DNA of 64,000 bases from Eubacteriales bacterium (GCA_030533405.1 JAUNJF010000005.1:33437-97436); one strand, 5' to 3'. Shown: positions 17,506 through 27,033, counted from the stretch's first letter. Notes: a model not told the origin generated them from the sequence alone. A program made the numbers and translations.

Positions 17506-18663
17506 ATGAACAAGAAAGAAATTAATGAAATAAAGAAGCAGTTTACGCCAGAACATTGTACGATTACAAGAATTTGTGGTTGTTATGTGGATGGTGAAAA
17601 GAATAAAAAGACAGAGCTGGCACAGACCTTTTTGACGCTGACAGAGGAGGAAAATTTTAAGTATTTTACAATTTTTCGTTCTACACTTTCTGGTACATTG
17701 GGAAAAAACATGTTGAATATGGAGTTCCCGATGGAACAGGAGCAGGAAGGTGGAACGCAGGAATTTTTGTTACGCTTAAAGAATTCCAAGCTAGAAGATG
17801 CAGCTTTGGTGGAAGAATTTTATGATAAAGTAATTGCTACATATGATTTTCCAGAGAATTATTACATTATTTTGATTTATGGTGTGTACGATGTGCCGGG
17901 ACTTACTTCGGATGGTATTGAAAATGAAGATGCTTCGGATTATGTGTATGATTATGTGCTATGTAGTCTGTGTCCGGTAAAATTAACAGAGGCGGGTCTT
18001 TGTTATAACGAAAAGACAAATAATATTGAAAATCGTATTCGTGACTGGGTTGTTGGAAATCCAAATCATGGATTTTTATTCCCTGCATTTAATGATCGTG
18101 CGACCGATATTCATGGATTATTATACTATACAAAGAATTCAGAGAAGATGCAGGAAGCTTTTATTGATGCAACATTAGGCTGCGGTGCTCCGTTGTCTTA
18201 CAAGACGCAGCAGGAAACATTTCAGGATATTATTGAGAACACCTTAGGTGAGCATTGTGATTTTGAGACGATTAAGACGATTCATGAGAATTTGAATGAA
18301 TATGTAGAGGTCAGAAAAGATGCGCCAGAGCCACCAGTACTTGATAAAATGGATGTAAAAAAGCTGTTAGAGGATAGTGGTGTAAAGGCTGATGTGATTG
18401 AGAGCTTTGATACGGCATTTGACAGTATTGTTAGTGAGGAAGAGAAACCGAAGTTTTCTGCTACGAATGTGGCAAGTACCAGAAGTTTTGATATTAAAAT
18501 GCCGGATGTCGTTGTAAAGGTAAAACCAGAACGAACAGATTTGGTAGAAACCAGAGTCATAGATGGTAGACAGTATCTGATGATTGAAATCAACGATAGT
18601 GTGGAAGTGAATGGAATTAATGTGCATCATGTGAATATGGAAACAGGCGAAATAATCGAATAA
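17506..18663 (+). CDS. DUF4317 family protein
   Basis: 385 residues from the ATG at 17506 (GGAGGAAG 3 bases upstream; a GTG four codons earlier is less likely because it overlaps this site). The start [20 protein letters not shown] followed by [15 protein letters not shown] is the recognisable signature of DUF4317, a family found mainly in Clostridia. The middle contains CSLCPVKL and [20 protein letters not shown]. No signal peptide, transmembrane segment or known catalytic motif. Function unknown. It sits 14 bases before the DUF815 ATPase, suggesting a joint role (inference). Confidence 0.85.
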   Translation: MNKKEINEIKKQFTPEHCTITRICGCYVDGEKNKKTELAQTFLTLTEEENFKYFTIFRSTLSGTLGKNMLNMEFPMEQEQEGGTQEFLLRLKNSKLEDAALVEEFYDKVIATYDFPENYYIILIYGVYDVPGLTSDGIENEDASDYVYDYVLCSLCPVKLTEAGLCYNEKTNNIENRIRDWVVGNPNHGFLFPAFNDRATDIHGLLYYTKNSEKMQEAFIDATLGCGAPLSYKTQQETFQDIIENTLGEHCDFETIKTIHENLNEYVEVRKDAPEPPVLDKMDVKKLLEDSGVKADVIESFDTAFDSIVSEEEKPKFSATNVASTRSFDIKMPDVVVKVKPERTDLVETRVIDGRQYLMIEINDSVEVNGINVHHVNMETGEIIE

Positions 18664-18677
18664 AAAGAGGTGTAACA

Positions 18678-20063
18678 ATGTATAAGCAGATTTCAAAATT
18701 AATTGTATATCGTGATTTGGGAGAGGATAGCATTTTAATGCGTCTTTCTGCTATTTTTGAAGATTTTGACTGGTATAAGGAAAATGTATTAGGCAGTTCT
18801 TCTGCGTTTAGCGCATCCAAATTAGAAGAGTTAAAGGATAAGAAGCATATCAGTAAAGAAAGTCTGATTACACGCGTATATGCGGAAATCAAGCGTTTGC
18901 TGGATTTGGCAACGGATTACGGATTCAATGATAATTTATGGCATAATTATCTGACATTTGTGTTGATGACCAATGAGAATTCGTTTACGTTGACAAGTGA
19001 AAAGGTTGGTGCCAATGAGGGTAGCGTGAATCATTTTGCAAAGAATGATTTTAAAATCTTTCGGAATTTGTTCAATTATAATTTCTATGAGATTGAAAAA
19101 GAATTGTCAATTGATTGTTTTTCGACTATTTCGAATTACACAGCTATTGTCAAAAAAGAGCGAATGTACAACTATAATGTGTCTGTAAAGGTGCAGGAAT
19201 TGTCTAAACGATTGGAAAAATGTGATAATGAGAATGATTTTTTTGTGACGGTTACTAAGTTTTATGCAGATTACGGCGTTGGAATGTTTGGACTCAACAA
19301 AGCCTTTCGTATTAGGAATTTAGCGGCTTGTGAGGGTGTTGATATCTATCCGATTAACAACACAGAAAATGTGATGCTCGATGATTTGGTTGGTTATGAG
19401 ATTCAAAAGAAGAAATTGATTGATAATACGAAGGCATTTGTGGAAGGTAGACCTGCAAACAATGTGTTACTGTTTGGTGATTCAGGTACTGGTAAGTCAA
19501 CCTGTATTAAAGCCATTATCAATGAGTACTATGATCAAGGCTTGCGTATGATTGAAATCTATAAGCACCAGTTTAAGGATTTGTCGACTGTCATTTCGAT
19601 GGTCAAGAATCGTAATTATCGCTTTATCATTTATATGGATGATTTATCCTTTGAAGAATTTGAGATTGAGTATAAGTTTTTAAAAGCAGTAATTGAGGGT
19701 GGTGTGGAGACCAAACCGGATAATGTGTTGATTTATGCAACATCGAATCGTCGTCATTTGATTAAAGAAACATGGAATGATCGAAATGATGTTGAGGTAA
19801 CCAATGGAATGCATCGTTCTGATACGATGCAGGAGAAATTGTCATTGGTAAACCGTTTTGGTGTGACAATCAGTTTTTCAAAACCGAGTCAAAAAGAATA
19901 TTTCCATATTGTCACAGAGTTGGCAAAGCGAAATCCGTCCATTCATTTGACAGAAGAGCAATTATGTGCGGAAGCAAACAAATGGGAATTGTCGCATGGT
20001 GGCATATCAGGAAGAACAGCACAGCAGTTTATTAATTATTTGGCAGGACAAGAGCTTGTATAA
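18678..20063 (+). CDS. DUF815-family AAA-type ATPase
   Basis: 461 residues. The N-terminal 220 residues are a helical region without known motifs. The C-terminal 240 residues form the P-loop ATPase: Walker [10 protein letters not shown] (about residue 268), Walker [11 protein letters not shown] (about 315) and a sensor-like [13 protein letters not shown]. This is the DUF815 signature; the family is widespread and its function is not established. AGAGGTG precedes the ATG. It lies between DUF4317 and the radical SAM gene with 14- and 11-base gaps, so the three are probably one transcript. Confidence 0.88.
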   Translation: MYKQISKLIVYRDLGEDSILMRLSAIFEDFDWYKENVLGSSSAFSASKLEELKDKKHISKESLITRVYAEIKRLLDLATDYGFNDNLWHNYLTFVLMTNENSFTLTSEKVGANEGSVNHFAKNDFKIFRNLFNYNFYEIEKELSIDCFSTISNYTAIVKKERMYNYNVSVKVQELSKRLEKCDNENDFFVTVTKFYADYGVGMFGLNKAFRIRNLAACEGVDIYPINNTENVMLDDLVGYEIQKKKLIDNTKAFVEGRPANNVLLFGDSGTGKSTCIKAIINEYYDQGLRMIEIYKHQFKDLSTVISMVKNRNYRFIIYMDDLSFEEFEIEYKFLKAVIEGGVETKPDNVLIYATSNRRHLIKETWNDRNDVEVTNGMHRSDTMQEKLSLVNRFGVTISFSKPSQKEYFHIVTELAKRNPSIHLTEEQLCAEANKWELSHGGISGRTAQQFINYLAGQELV

Positions 20064-20074
20064 GAGGTGATTTT

Positions 20075-21931
20075 ATGAAGGTTGTATTGGCGGCTTTAAA
20101 TGCAAAATATGTACACTCTAATTTGGCAGTATACGATATTGAAGCGTATACAAAAAAACACTGGGCTGATGAACAGGATCAGTATGAGGAGTCTCTTGAT
20201 CTTGTTGTTAGAGAATACACAATTAATCATAATTTGGATATGATTTTACAATCTTTATATCAGGAGAAGGCAGCGGTGGTTGCCTTTTCTTGTTATATAT
20301 GGAATATACAGGAAATTCTTACCATTGCAAAAGAACTGTATAAGGTTGCACCGAAAACCAGAATATGGCTTGGTGGTCCTGAGGTAAGCTATGATAGCGA
20401 AAATCGATTAGCTGAACATCCTTTTGTGGAAGGAATCATGCAGGGCGAGGGCGAAGCTACCTTTTATGAATTGATTACGAAATGGGCAGGGCAGAATCAG
20501 CCTTGTTATGATTCGGTTTGTGGAATTGTTTTTCGAAAAGCAGATGGGACGATTTGTCAAAATCCAGTAAGACCGCTCATGTCGTTGGATGAAATTCCAT
20601 TTATCTATGAGGATTTAACGAAATTTGAGAATAAGATACTTTATTATGAGACAAGCCGTGGTTGCCCATTTTCTTGTAGCTATTGCTTGTCGTCGATTGA
20701 TAAAAGTGTGCGGTTTCGAAGCCTTTCTCTTGTTGAGAAAGAACTGGAGTTTTTCTTAAAGAATAAAGTGTCACAAGTTAAGTTCATTGATAGAACCTTC
20801 AACTGTAAGAGAGAACATTCGCTGGCAATTTGGAATTACCTAATGGAACACGATAATGGTGTGACAAATTTTCACTTTGAGGTGGCTGCAGATTTGATTG
20901 GAGAAGAGGAAATTGCAGTGTTTGAAAAGATGAGACCAGGATTGATTCAATTAGAGATTGGCTTGCAATCTACCAATCCAGAGACAATCAAAGAGATTCG
21001 CAGAGTGATGGATGTTGATAAGTTAAAGGAGACATTATTAAAAATACGTAGCTTTCGAAATATTCACCAGCATTTGGATTTGATTGCAGGTCTGCCATAT
21101 GAAAATTATATCACATTTATTAAATCATTTAATCAAGCATATGAGATGAAGCCAGATCAGTTGCAGTTGGGATTTTTAAAGGTTTTAAAGGGTTCCTATA
21201 TGGGTGAGCAGGTAAAGAATTATGAACTGCAATATCAGGATACCCAGCCATATGAGGTATTGAGTACAAAGTGGATTTCATATGACGAGATTTTACAGCT
21301 AAAGCAGGTAGAAGAAATGGTGGAGGTGTATTATAACAGTGCGCAGTTTGAACATGTGTTGGAATATTTGGTTCCAATGTTTGAACATCCGTATGCATTT
21401 TATGAGGCGCTTGGGAAATATTATGCAGAGAATGATTTGTTTGGAATCGGATTTAAACGTGAGGCAAGATATGAGGCGATACGTATTTTTATGCATAAAT
21501 GGTTTGAAAAAAGTGATGAAAAGAATGATAATGTTCAGAAAAATATAAAATGTGAGGTTTTGGATGCACTTTTAACCTATGATTATTATTTGAGAGAGAA
21601 TGCAAAAAGTCGTCCGAGTTGGTCAAAAGAAGAACCAATTGACAAAAAACAGTATCAGGATTTCTTTCGGAATGCTGGTAATGAAGAAATTGTTTTGCAA
21701 AAGGATGGATATGATTCGAAGGTTGCAGCACGTATTATGCACATAGAACCGATTGTAAAAGAGGCTATAAAATGGATTGCACCGAATTCGAAAGAGGTTT
21801 TCGAAATCGATGCAAACACAGGAAAGAATAAATTTGAGAAAGCGAATAAAATAATATATTGTTTGTTTGATTACGAACAACGTAATCCTTTATCAAAAGA
21901 AGCAAAGGTTTATTTTGCTTCAACATTATAG
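20075..21931 (+). CDS. B12-binding radical SAM protein with DUF4080 tail
   Basis: 618 residues. Residues 1 to about 130 are a cobalamin-binding Rossmann-like domain (MKVVLAALNAKYVHSNLAVY, then IWLGGPEVSYD). The radical SAM core (about 185-380) has the CxxxCxxC cluster motif in SRGCPFSCSYCLSS. The C-terminal 200 residues match the DUF4080 extension. The family probably carries out radical methylations or rearrangements; the substrate is unknown. The stop overlaps the end of the convergent glycosidase gene by 22 bases and no intrinsic terminator separates them. Confidence 0.9.
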   Translation: MKVVLAALNAKYVHSNLAVYDIEAYTKKHWADEQDQYEESLDLVVREYTINHNLDMILQSLYQEKAAVVAFSCYIWNIQEILTIAKELYKVAPKTRIWLGGPEVSYDSENRLAEHPFVEGIMQGEGEATFYELITKWAGQNQPCYDSVCGIVFRKADGTICQNPVRPLMSLDEIPFIYEDLTKFENKILYYETSRGCPFSCSYCLSSIDKSVRFRSLSLVEKELEFFLKNKVSQVKFIDRTFNCKREHSLAIWNYLMEHDNGVTNFHFEVAADLIGEEEIAVFEKMRPGLIQLEIGLQSTNPETIKEIRRVMDVDKLKETLLKIRSFRNIHQHLDLIAGLPYENYITFIKSFNQAYEMKPDQLQLGFLKVLKGSYMGEQVKNYELQYQDTQPYEVLSTKWISYDEILQLKQVEEMVEVYYNSAQFEHVLEYLVPMFEHPYAFYEALGKYYAENDLFGIGFKREARYEAIRIFMHKWFEKSDEKNDNVQKNIKCEVLDALLTYDYYLRENAKSRPSWSKEEPIDKKQYQDFFRNAGNEEIVLQKDGYDSKVAARIMHIEPIVKEAIKWIAPNSKEVFEIDANTGKNKFEKANKIIYCLFDYEQRNPLSKEAKVYFASTL

Positions 21932-22884
21932 CGATTGTAAAAGTCGTGTATGACTTGCTCGCTTAATTTGTTATAGATTTCATAGTCGCATCGGGTGCTT
22001 AGCGCATTCGGTGCGTATAATTTATCTGTCCAAGACCAAATTGCCCATCCACCAACCCAGTCCCTTTGGGTACATGCTTCAAACATATCCTGATACCAGG
22101 CAGCCTGACATTCCATGTTGAATTCTGGTGGAATACGCCAATCGTTTGGTACGAGCTCGGATCCTGTTACAGACATACATCCTATTTCGGCAAATAGGAA
22201 TGGTTTGTCAAACTTTTTTACAACGGGCTCAATTCGATTTAACTGGTTTTCCCAATCGTGAATAGGGTAGTAACCACTGGAACTGATAAAATCGACACAG
22301 TCCCACCAACTGACATTATGCTCCTGATATTTGTCTGTGTTATAGGATACAGGTCCCTTGTAATCTTTTCGGATTTCAGCAATTAATTGTCTCCATTCGT
22401 CGGCACGTCGTTCTGCCATAACCATTTCACAACCTGCAATTAACATGGTACAGCCTGTTTCCTGTGCAATTTCTCCATAGTGACACTGGAAGGTTGCGTA
22501 GGAATCAAACCAGTTACACCATTTTGGTTCACAGGGAACATCCTCGTCAAAAAAATTTACGTGCGCACGCCACATACCATTTTTACAGTTGACGGTTGGC
22601 TTGAGTCCGACCATTAATCCGAGAGATTGTGCATAGTCAATCATATCTTTTAATTCATCGTCGGAAATGGTTGCAAGTGAAGAAAAATCAATTGCTTCTG
22701 AGTTGGGAGTATCCATTAATCCATTGGTTGTAAAAATGACCAGATTGGCATTTGTGCGTTCCTTCATTTGTAAAAGACTGTCTTTTGCACGTTTGGATGT
22801 AAAACTACCACTAGGACAAAATGGTGCAAAATTTATGCCACATATTTTTTTATAAGGAACAATGGATGAAATAGATGTACTCAT
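21910..22884 (-). CDS. GH113-like (clan GH-A) glycoside hydrolase
   Basis: 324 residues, no signal peptide. The TIM-barrel pattern resembles GH113 beta-mannanases and related clan GH-A enzymes. IAGCEMVMAE carries the candidate acid/base Glu, SSGYYPIHDW follows, FAEIGCMS carries the candidate nucleophile Glu, and GWAIWSWTD lies near the end. A cytoplasmic enzyme of this size would act on imported oligosaccharides. AGGAGG lies just before the ATG at 22882-22884. It is divergent from an AraC-type regulator 139 bases away, which probably controls it. The substrate (manno- or xylo-oligosaccharide) cannot be decided. Confidence 0.75.
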   Translation of the reverse strand: MSTSISSIVPYKKICGINFAPFCPSGSFTSKRAKDSLLQMKERTNANLVIFTTNGLMDTPNSEAIDFSSLATISDDELKDMIDYAQSLGLMVGLKPTVNCKNGMWRAHVNFFDEDVPCEPKWCNWFDSYATFQCHYGEIAQETGCTMLIAGCEMVMAERRADEWRQLIAEIRKDYKGPVSYNTDKYQEHNVSWWDCVDFISSSGYYPIHDWENQLNRIEPVVKKFDKPFLFAEIGCMSVTGSELVPNDWRIPPEFNMECQAAWYQDMFEACTQRDWVGGWAIWSWTDKLYAPNALSTRCDYEIYNKLSEQVIHDFYNRYNVEAK

Positions 22885-22953
22885 ATGGACCTCCTAAATA
22901 TATAATCTACTGTTTCACCAACTGAAATTACAATAGCATTTTAAAAAGTATTC

Positions 22954-22962
22954 TGATATAAT
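22954..22962 (+). promoter_or_regulatory. Extended -10 promoter for AraC gene
   Basis: TGATATAAT fits an extended -10 (TGnTATAAT), 62 bases before the AraC start; there is no good -35. The 139-base gap is the shared control region of the divergent GH113-like and AraC genes. Confidence 0.5.
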
Positions 22963-23023
22963 AAATATATATTTTTAGTTGTAAAAACCTATTTTTTGAG
23001 ATTGGTTTGAAGGATGTTTAATT

Positions 23024-23935
23024 ATGAATGCATTGTTTGAGTATATGGATCGATTGAATGCACCGTATGAATGCTTTGAAATGGGAGATTACTCTTCATG
23101 GTTTCCGGTTCATTCGCATTGGCATTACTATATGGAAATTATATATATTGTAAGAGGAAATGCAATGATGACCTGTGATGACAAATCGTTTGTGGCGCGA
23201 GTTGGCGATTTGGTTTTGGTGTTGCCACATCAAATTCATTCCATTTATGCAGTTTCGCATGAGCCGTTCAGTTGTTTGGTTATGAAATTTGATGTGAGCC
23301 AGTTATCACCTGCAATAGGACAGACGGCAGGTGCGATGAGTGGTGTGCATTTTAACTCTTTGTTTCGTGTGGCAAGGGACAATCCAAACGCAAAATTATG
23401 GTTCCACGAGGAGGAATTAGAGAATTTCCCAGTGGAACGCATTTTTCGGTATTCGATACAGGAATTGCAGGCACAGGAGTATGGATGTCGAACGATGGTA
23501 CAATCCTGTGTAAGTCAGTTGCTCACGTTTATTTTGCGTTGTTGGCGCAGAGACGGGTTTGATACAGACCAGTCTTTTGCTCTGCGTACGGAAGCAGAGA
23601 GCATTTATTCTATTACAGAGTATATTGATGGGCATATTCAGGAAAATGTAAAAGTAGAAGATTTGGCGAAGATGTGTAATATGAGTTATTCATACTTTGC
23701 TAAGGTGTTTCGTGAGGTTTATGGACAATCCTGCAAAAAATATATTGAATTTGTTCGTTTGTGTAAGGCAGAGGATTTGTTGTTGTTTACGAATTTAGAC
23801 CTTAACTATATTAGTCAGGAGACAGGATTTGCGGATTGTAGTCACTTTATCAAGGCGTTTAAAGAAAAATATGGACAGACGCCAAAGCAATATCGTATGC
23901 AAAATTCAAAAGGTGCTTCTGTATTGCAAGAATGA
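23024..23935 (+). CDS. AraC family transcriptional regulator
   Basis: 303 residues. The N-terminal cupin-like sensor (about 15-130) has FPVHSHWHYYMEI, GDLVLVLPHQIHSI and other features of sugar-sensing AraC proteins. The C-terminal DNA-binding domain (about 200-295) has two helix-turn-helix units, VEDLAKMCNMSYSYFAKVF and NYISQETGFADCSHFIKAFK, ending in the family-typical GQTPKQYR. It is divergently transcribed from the GH113-like gene and probably activates it in response to an oligosaccharide. Confidence 0.93.
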   Translation: MNALFEYMDRLNAPYECFEMGDYSSWFPVHSHWHYYMEIIYIVRGNAMMTCDDKSFVARVGDLVLVLPHQIHSIYAVSHEPFSCLVMKFDVSQLSPAIGQTAGAMSGVHFNSLFRVARDNPNAKLWFHEEELENFPVERIFRYSIQELQAQEYGCRTMVQSCVSQLLTFILRCWRRDGFDTDQSFALRTEAESIYSITEYIDGHIQENVKVEDLAKMCNMSYSYFAKVFREVYGQSCKKYIEFVRLCKAEDLLLFTNLDLNYISQETGFADCSHFIKAFKEKYGQTPKQYRMQNSKGASVLQE

Positions 23936-23950
23936 TGGAGTGAGAGTATA

Positions 23951-25042
23951 ATGGGAACTATGTATGGGGAAAGGAAAACGAGCATGAGAAATCGTAAAAT
24001 TGTATTACTGATTGATGCAGAGAATACCAGCGCTCGATATGCAAAAAGAATCGTTGATTATCTGGAAAAACGTGGCGATATTATTTGTGCAAGAATCTAT
24101 GGTGATTTTATCAATAATGTGAGCGTTAAAGGTTGGAATAGTGTTGCGATTGAATATGAGATGGAGCAAAAGCAACAATTGACTACAAGTTCGGGAAAGA
24201 ATTCATCGGATATCGCATTGGTAATTGATGCAATGGATTTGTTATATCAAAAGAATATTGATACGCTTTGTATTGTGACATCGGATGGTGATTTTACAGG
24301 TTTGGTAAAGCGTATTCGTGAAGATGGTATCGAGGTAATTGGAATTGGTAAGACAGACGCATCGAAGCGTTTGGAAAAGGTATGTGATCAATATTTGGAT
24401 TTCGAGGAATTAGCAGAGAAAAAACAAACATTGACAAAACCGGATTTGACACAGAAAAAAACGCAGGTAAAGGAAAAGAAAGACAACAAATCATTCAATG
24501 GAGATAAAAAACAAAAAACAGCTGCAAACCCTGTGATTGATCGGGAGAAACTTGGTGATATCAAAACGATTATTCACGAATTGATTCAACAGGAAGAAAA
24601 AAATGGTAAGCGTGCAGAATTAGGCGGTATCAAAAGTCAAATTCAGCTCAAATATCCTGATTTTAGGGAAAGAGATTATGGATATAAAACGATACGCGAA
24701 TTTATTGATAAAGAAACAAAATTTGATGTGGTAATTGAAGGAAGACATACCTATGTTGTTCCGGAAAAGAAAGTGAATGTCAACAAGTCATTTACAGAAA
24801 AGACTGATAAAAAGAATGTGGTTCCACAGTCAAATCACCGAAAATATAACAAGTATTACAAGCAATATCAGCCTAATGCTAATGCTGACGGGAATGCTAA
24901 AGGGATTCTGGAAAGTAATACACGTGTGCAAGAAGAAAGTCAGCGCGCTTTGGAAAAAGACTATTCTGGTCCGGCAGTGAAACCTCGAAAGAAAATGGGA
25001 TTTTCATTTAATGGATTAAAGAAGAAAAATAAAGAACAATAA
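23951..25042 (+). CDS. NYN-domain protein with C-terminal OST-HTH/LOTUS domain
   Basis: 363 residues (352 if it starts at the ATG at 23984, which also has AAAGGAAA upstream). Residues about 13-155 are a NYN/PIN-like nuclease fold: VLLIDAENTSARYAKRIVDY, then SSDIALVIDAMDLL and TLCIVTSDGDFTGLVKRIRE, giving the conserved acidic residues. A Lys-rich linker leads to an OST-HTH (LOTUS) domain at about 200-275 (LGGIKSQIQLKYPDFRERDY, GYKTIREFI). The last 85 residues are basic and low-complexity. LabA/MARF1-like proteins of this design bind RNA and some cleave it. It follows the AraC gene by 15 bases. Confidence 0.9.
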   Translation: MGTMYGERKTSMRNRKIVLLIDAENTSARYAKRIVDYLEKRGDIICARIYGDFINNVSVKGWNSVAIEYEMEQKQQLTTSSGKNSSDIALVIDAMDLLYQKNIDTLCIVTSDGDFTGLVKRIREDGIEVIGIGKTDASKRLEKVCDQYLDFEELAEKKQTLTKPDLTQKKTQVKEKKDNKSFNGDKKQKTAANPVIDREKLGDIKTIIHELIQQEEKNGKRAELGGIKSQIQLKYPDFRERDYGYKTIREFIDKETKFDVVIEGRHTYVVPEKKVNVNKSFTEKTDKKNVVPQSNHRKYNKYYKQYQPNANADGNAKGILESNTRVQEESQRALEKDYSGPAVKPRKKMGFSFNGLKKKNKEQ

Positions 25043-25057
25043 GAAAAGGAGAATATT

Positions 25058-25468
25058 ATGAAAAAGTTTTTGGAAGAGTTTAAGACATTTGCATTAAAAG
25101 GAAATGTAATGGATATGGCGATTGGTGTTATCATCGGTGGCGCATTTTCAGGAATTGTTACATCGTTGACAGACAATGTGATTAATCCGATTATTGCCTG
25201 TATTGGTGGAACAGATGTACAGGGTAAAATTCATTTGATTGGTGATAATTATATTGATTATGGTGCATTTATTTCATCTATTATTAATTTTATCATCATG
25301 GCATTTATCATTTTTTCGATGCTTAAGGCAATCAATAAGCTTATGGCAGTTGGTAAAAAGCCAGAAGAAACTGCAGCACCAACAACAAAGGTATGCCCAT
25401 TCTGTAAGAGTGAAATTGCATTGGATGCTACAAGATGTCCGCATTGTACATCTGAACTTGAGAAATAA
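25058..25468 (+). CDS. mscL: Large-conductance mechanosensitive channel with zinc ribbon
   Basis: 136 residues. The MscL part spans about 1-105: KGNVMDMAIGVIIGGAFSGI is the pore helix TM1, and FIIMAFIIFSMLKAINKL is TM2. The channel opens under membrane tension to release solutes. The C-terminal tail carries CPFCKSEIALDATRCPHC (two CxxC pairs), a rubredoxin-type zinc ribbon, instead of the usual short helix. Fusions of this kind are seen in some Firmicutes. AAAAGGAG precedes the ATG. Confidence 0.95.
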   Translation: MKKFLEEFKTFALKGNVMDMAIGVIIGGAFSGIVTSLTDNVINPIIACIGGTDVQGKIHLIGDNYIDYGAFISSIINFIIMAFIIFSMLKAINKLMAVGKKPEETAAPTTKVCPFCKSEIALDATRCPHCTSELEK

Positions 25469-25505
25469 TCTTGCTGTTACATATTAATTTAGGAGTGAAA
25501 AAGTC

Positions 25506-26171
25506 ATGTATCAGACTGTATTGTTGGATTTAGATGGAACCTTGACGGATTCTGGAGAAGGTATATTTAATTGTGTGGAATATGCTTTGGAGAAATTTGG
25601 AATCAAGGTGGAAAACCGTGAAAGTTTAAGACGATTTGTTGGTCCGCCCCTTATGAAGTCGTTTCAGACATATTATGCGTTTTCGGACGAACAGGCTGCA
25701 GAAGCTGTGAAATATTACCGAGAGCGGTATCGTGATGTAGGGCTGTTTGAAAATGTTGTGTATGATGGAATCGTGGAGATGTTGCGGGAACTTTCTGAAA
25801 AAGGAATGGATTTGATTGTAGCGACATCGAAGCCAGAGACATTTACCTTACGGATTATGGATCATTTTGATTTGGCAAAGTATTTTACCTTGATTGTTGG
25901 AAGTGATGATGAGAAGGGAAGAAATACTAAGGGAAAAGTGATTGCACATGCGCTTACAACATATGCAAAACAAAAGGATATTTCGCTTGAGAAGGCAAAA
26001 GAACAGGCGATTATGGTTGGTGATCGTCATCACGATGTAGATGGTGCCAAGGAAAATGGAATAGAGACCGTTGGTATTTTGTGGGGATACGGTGACAGAG
26101 AAGAACTTGTTTCGGCGGGTGCGAAATATATTGCAGAACTACCGGAAAAAGTGGTGGAGATTTTGAATTGA
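25506..26171 (+). CDS. HAD hydrolase, phosphoglycolate phosphatase-like
   Basis: 221 residues. HAD motif I is DLDGTLTDSGEG at the N-terminus, motif II is ATSKPET, and motifs III and IV are GKVIAH and MVGDRHHDVDGA. A helical cap domain lies at about 15-80. This matches the Gph/YjjG-like subfamily that dephosphorylates small phosphates such as phosphoglycolate or pyrimidine nucleotides. GGAGTG precedes the ATG. It follows mscL by 37 bases. Confidence 0.88.
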   Translation: MYQTVLLDLDGTLTDSGEGIFNCVEYALEKFGIKVENRESLRRFVGPPLMKSFQTYYAFSDEQAAEAVKYYRERYRDVGLFENVVYDGIVEMLRELSEKGMDLIVATSKPETFTLRIMDHFDLAKYFTLIVGSDDEKGRNTKGKVIAHALTTYAKQKDISLEKAKEQAIMVGDRHHDVDGAKENGIETVGILWGYGDREELVSAGAKYIAELPEKVVEILN

Positions 26172-26244
26172 TGTGTGAGGATGGAAAGTACGTTGATTAG
26201 AATTGTAAAAACATACGGAATGAAGCTAGAAGGAGAATGAAGTT

Positions 26245-26475
26245 ATGATGAATCCAGCTGCGATGATGAAGATTATGAAAGCGAAGGGGGTTTTTGAACA
26301 AAATCATCCAAAGTTTATCGCATTTTTAAGGGCAGTGTTTGCCAGCAAGATAGAGGAAGGAACCATTATCGAAATCAAGGTACAAAAGCCTGGTGAAGAT
26401 CCATTGGTTACGAATATCAAGGTGAAACAGTCGGATCTTGAATTGGTAGATGAATTGAAGAATCTTTCTATGTAA
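26245..26475 (+). CDS. Small protein of unknown function
   Basis: 76 residues, preceded by AGAAGGAGAA. The sequence MMNPAAMMKIMKAKGVFEQN then HPKFIAFLRAVFASKIEEGT has a helical first half and a beta-rich second half (IIEIKVQKPGED). Similar short proteins are common in Lachnospiraceae, with no known role. Its own terminator follows directly. The ATG at 26248 is an equally possible start. Confidence 0.78.
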   Translation: MMNPAAMMKIMKAKGVFEQNHPKFIAFLRAVFASKIEEGTIIEIKVQKPGEDPLVTNIKVKQSDLELVDELKNLSM

Positions 26476-26496
26476 GATATAGAATAGAAGGCATGA

Positions 26497-26548
26497 AAAC
26501 ATTGTGTATTCTTTGAAGATATCAAAGAATACGCAATGTTTTTTTTTG
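26497..26548 (+). terminator. Terminator after 76-residue gene
   Basis: A 20-base-pair stem (26497-26516 with 26522-26541, one G-U) is followed by a run of T. Confidence 0.93.
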
Positions 26549-26596
26549 GTTGTTCTAAGTAAATGATTGATTTTATAAATAATAAATAAAAATATA

Positions 26597-26636
26597 TTGA
26601 CAAATACATAACATATGAATATAATTACATATGTAA
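26597..26636 (+). promoter_or_regulatory. Promoter and probable operator of the metal efflux operon
   Basis: TTGACA (26597-26602) and TATAAT (26620-26625) with a 17-base spacer form a consensus sigma-A promoter. Overlapping it, ACATATG at 26611-26617 and the 12-base palindrome TTACATATGTAA (26625-26636) form an AT-rich repeated site of the kind bound by SmtB/CzrA-type repressors. Confidence 0.8.
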
Positions 26637-26670
26637 ATATGAATAAATGATGAAAGAGGAGGTGTGAAGT

Positions 26671-27033
26671 ATGGCGAATAATGAAATGAATGGTAATGGC
26701 GATTTTTTGGCAGCGCATGAGGATGTGGTAAAGCGTGTGTTGCAAAGCCAGCCAGCTGAGGAAGTATTATATGACTTGGCAGAATTGTTCAAGGTGTTTG
26801 GTGATTCTACAAGAATTCGTATTTTATATGCGTTGATAGAAAGTGAATTGTGTGTAGGTGATATTGCATTGATGTTGAACTTAGGACAATCCGCAGTGAG
26901 TCATCAGTTGAAATTATTAAAGGATGCGAAGCTGGTGAAGTTCAGACGAGAAGGAAAAGTTATTTTTTATGCATTGAATGATGATCATGTGCGTACCATT
27001 TTAAATATGGGAATGGAACATATTGAAGAGTGA
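26671..27033 (+). CDS. SmtB/CzrA-type zinc-sensing repressor (ArsR family)
   Basis: 120 residues. The winged helix-turn-helix is at about 40-95 (LAELFKVFGDSTRIRILYAL, VGDIALMLNLGQSAVSHQLK). The last helix carries D104, H106, H117 and E120 in DDHVRTILNMGMEHIEE, exactly the DxHx10HxxE alpha-5 zinc site of SmtB and CzrA. There is one Cys in ELCVGD, so the alpha-3 cadmium site of CadC is incomplete. This predicts a Zn(II) sensor that leaves DNA when zinc is high. AGAGGAGGTG precedes the ATG. It heads the efflux operon. Confidence 0.92.
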   Translation: MANNEMNGNGDFLAAHEDVVKRVLQSQPAEEVLYDLAELFKVFGDSTRIRILYALIESELCVGDIALMLNLGQSAVSHQLKLLKDAKLVKFRREGKVIFYALNDDHVRTILNMGMEHIEE

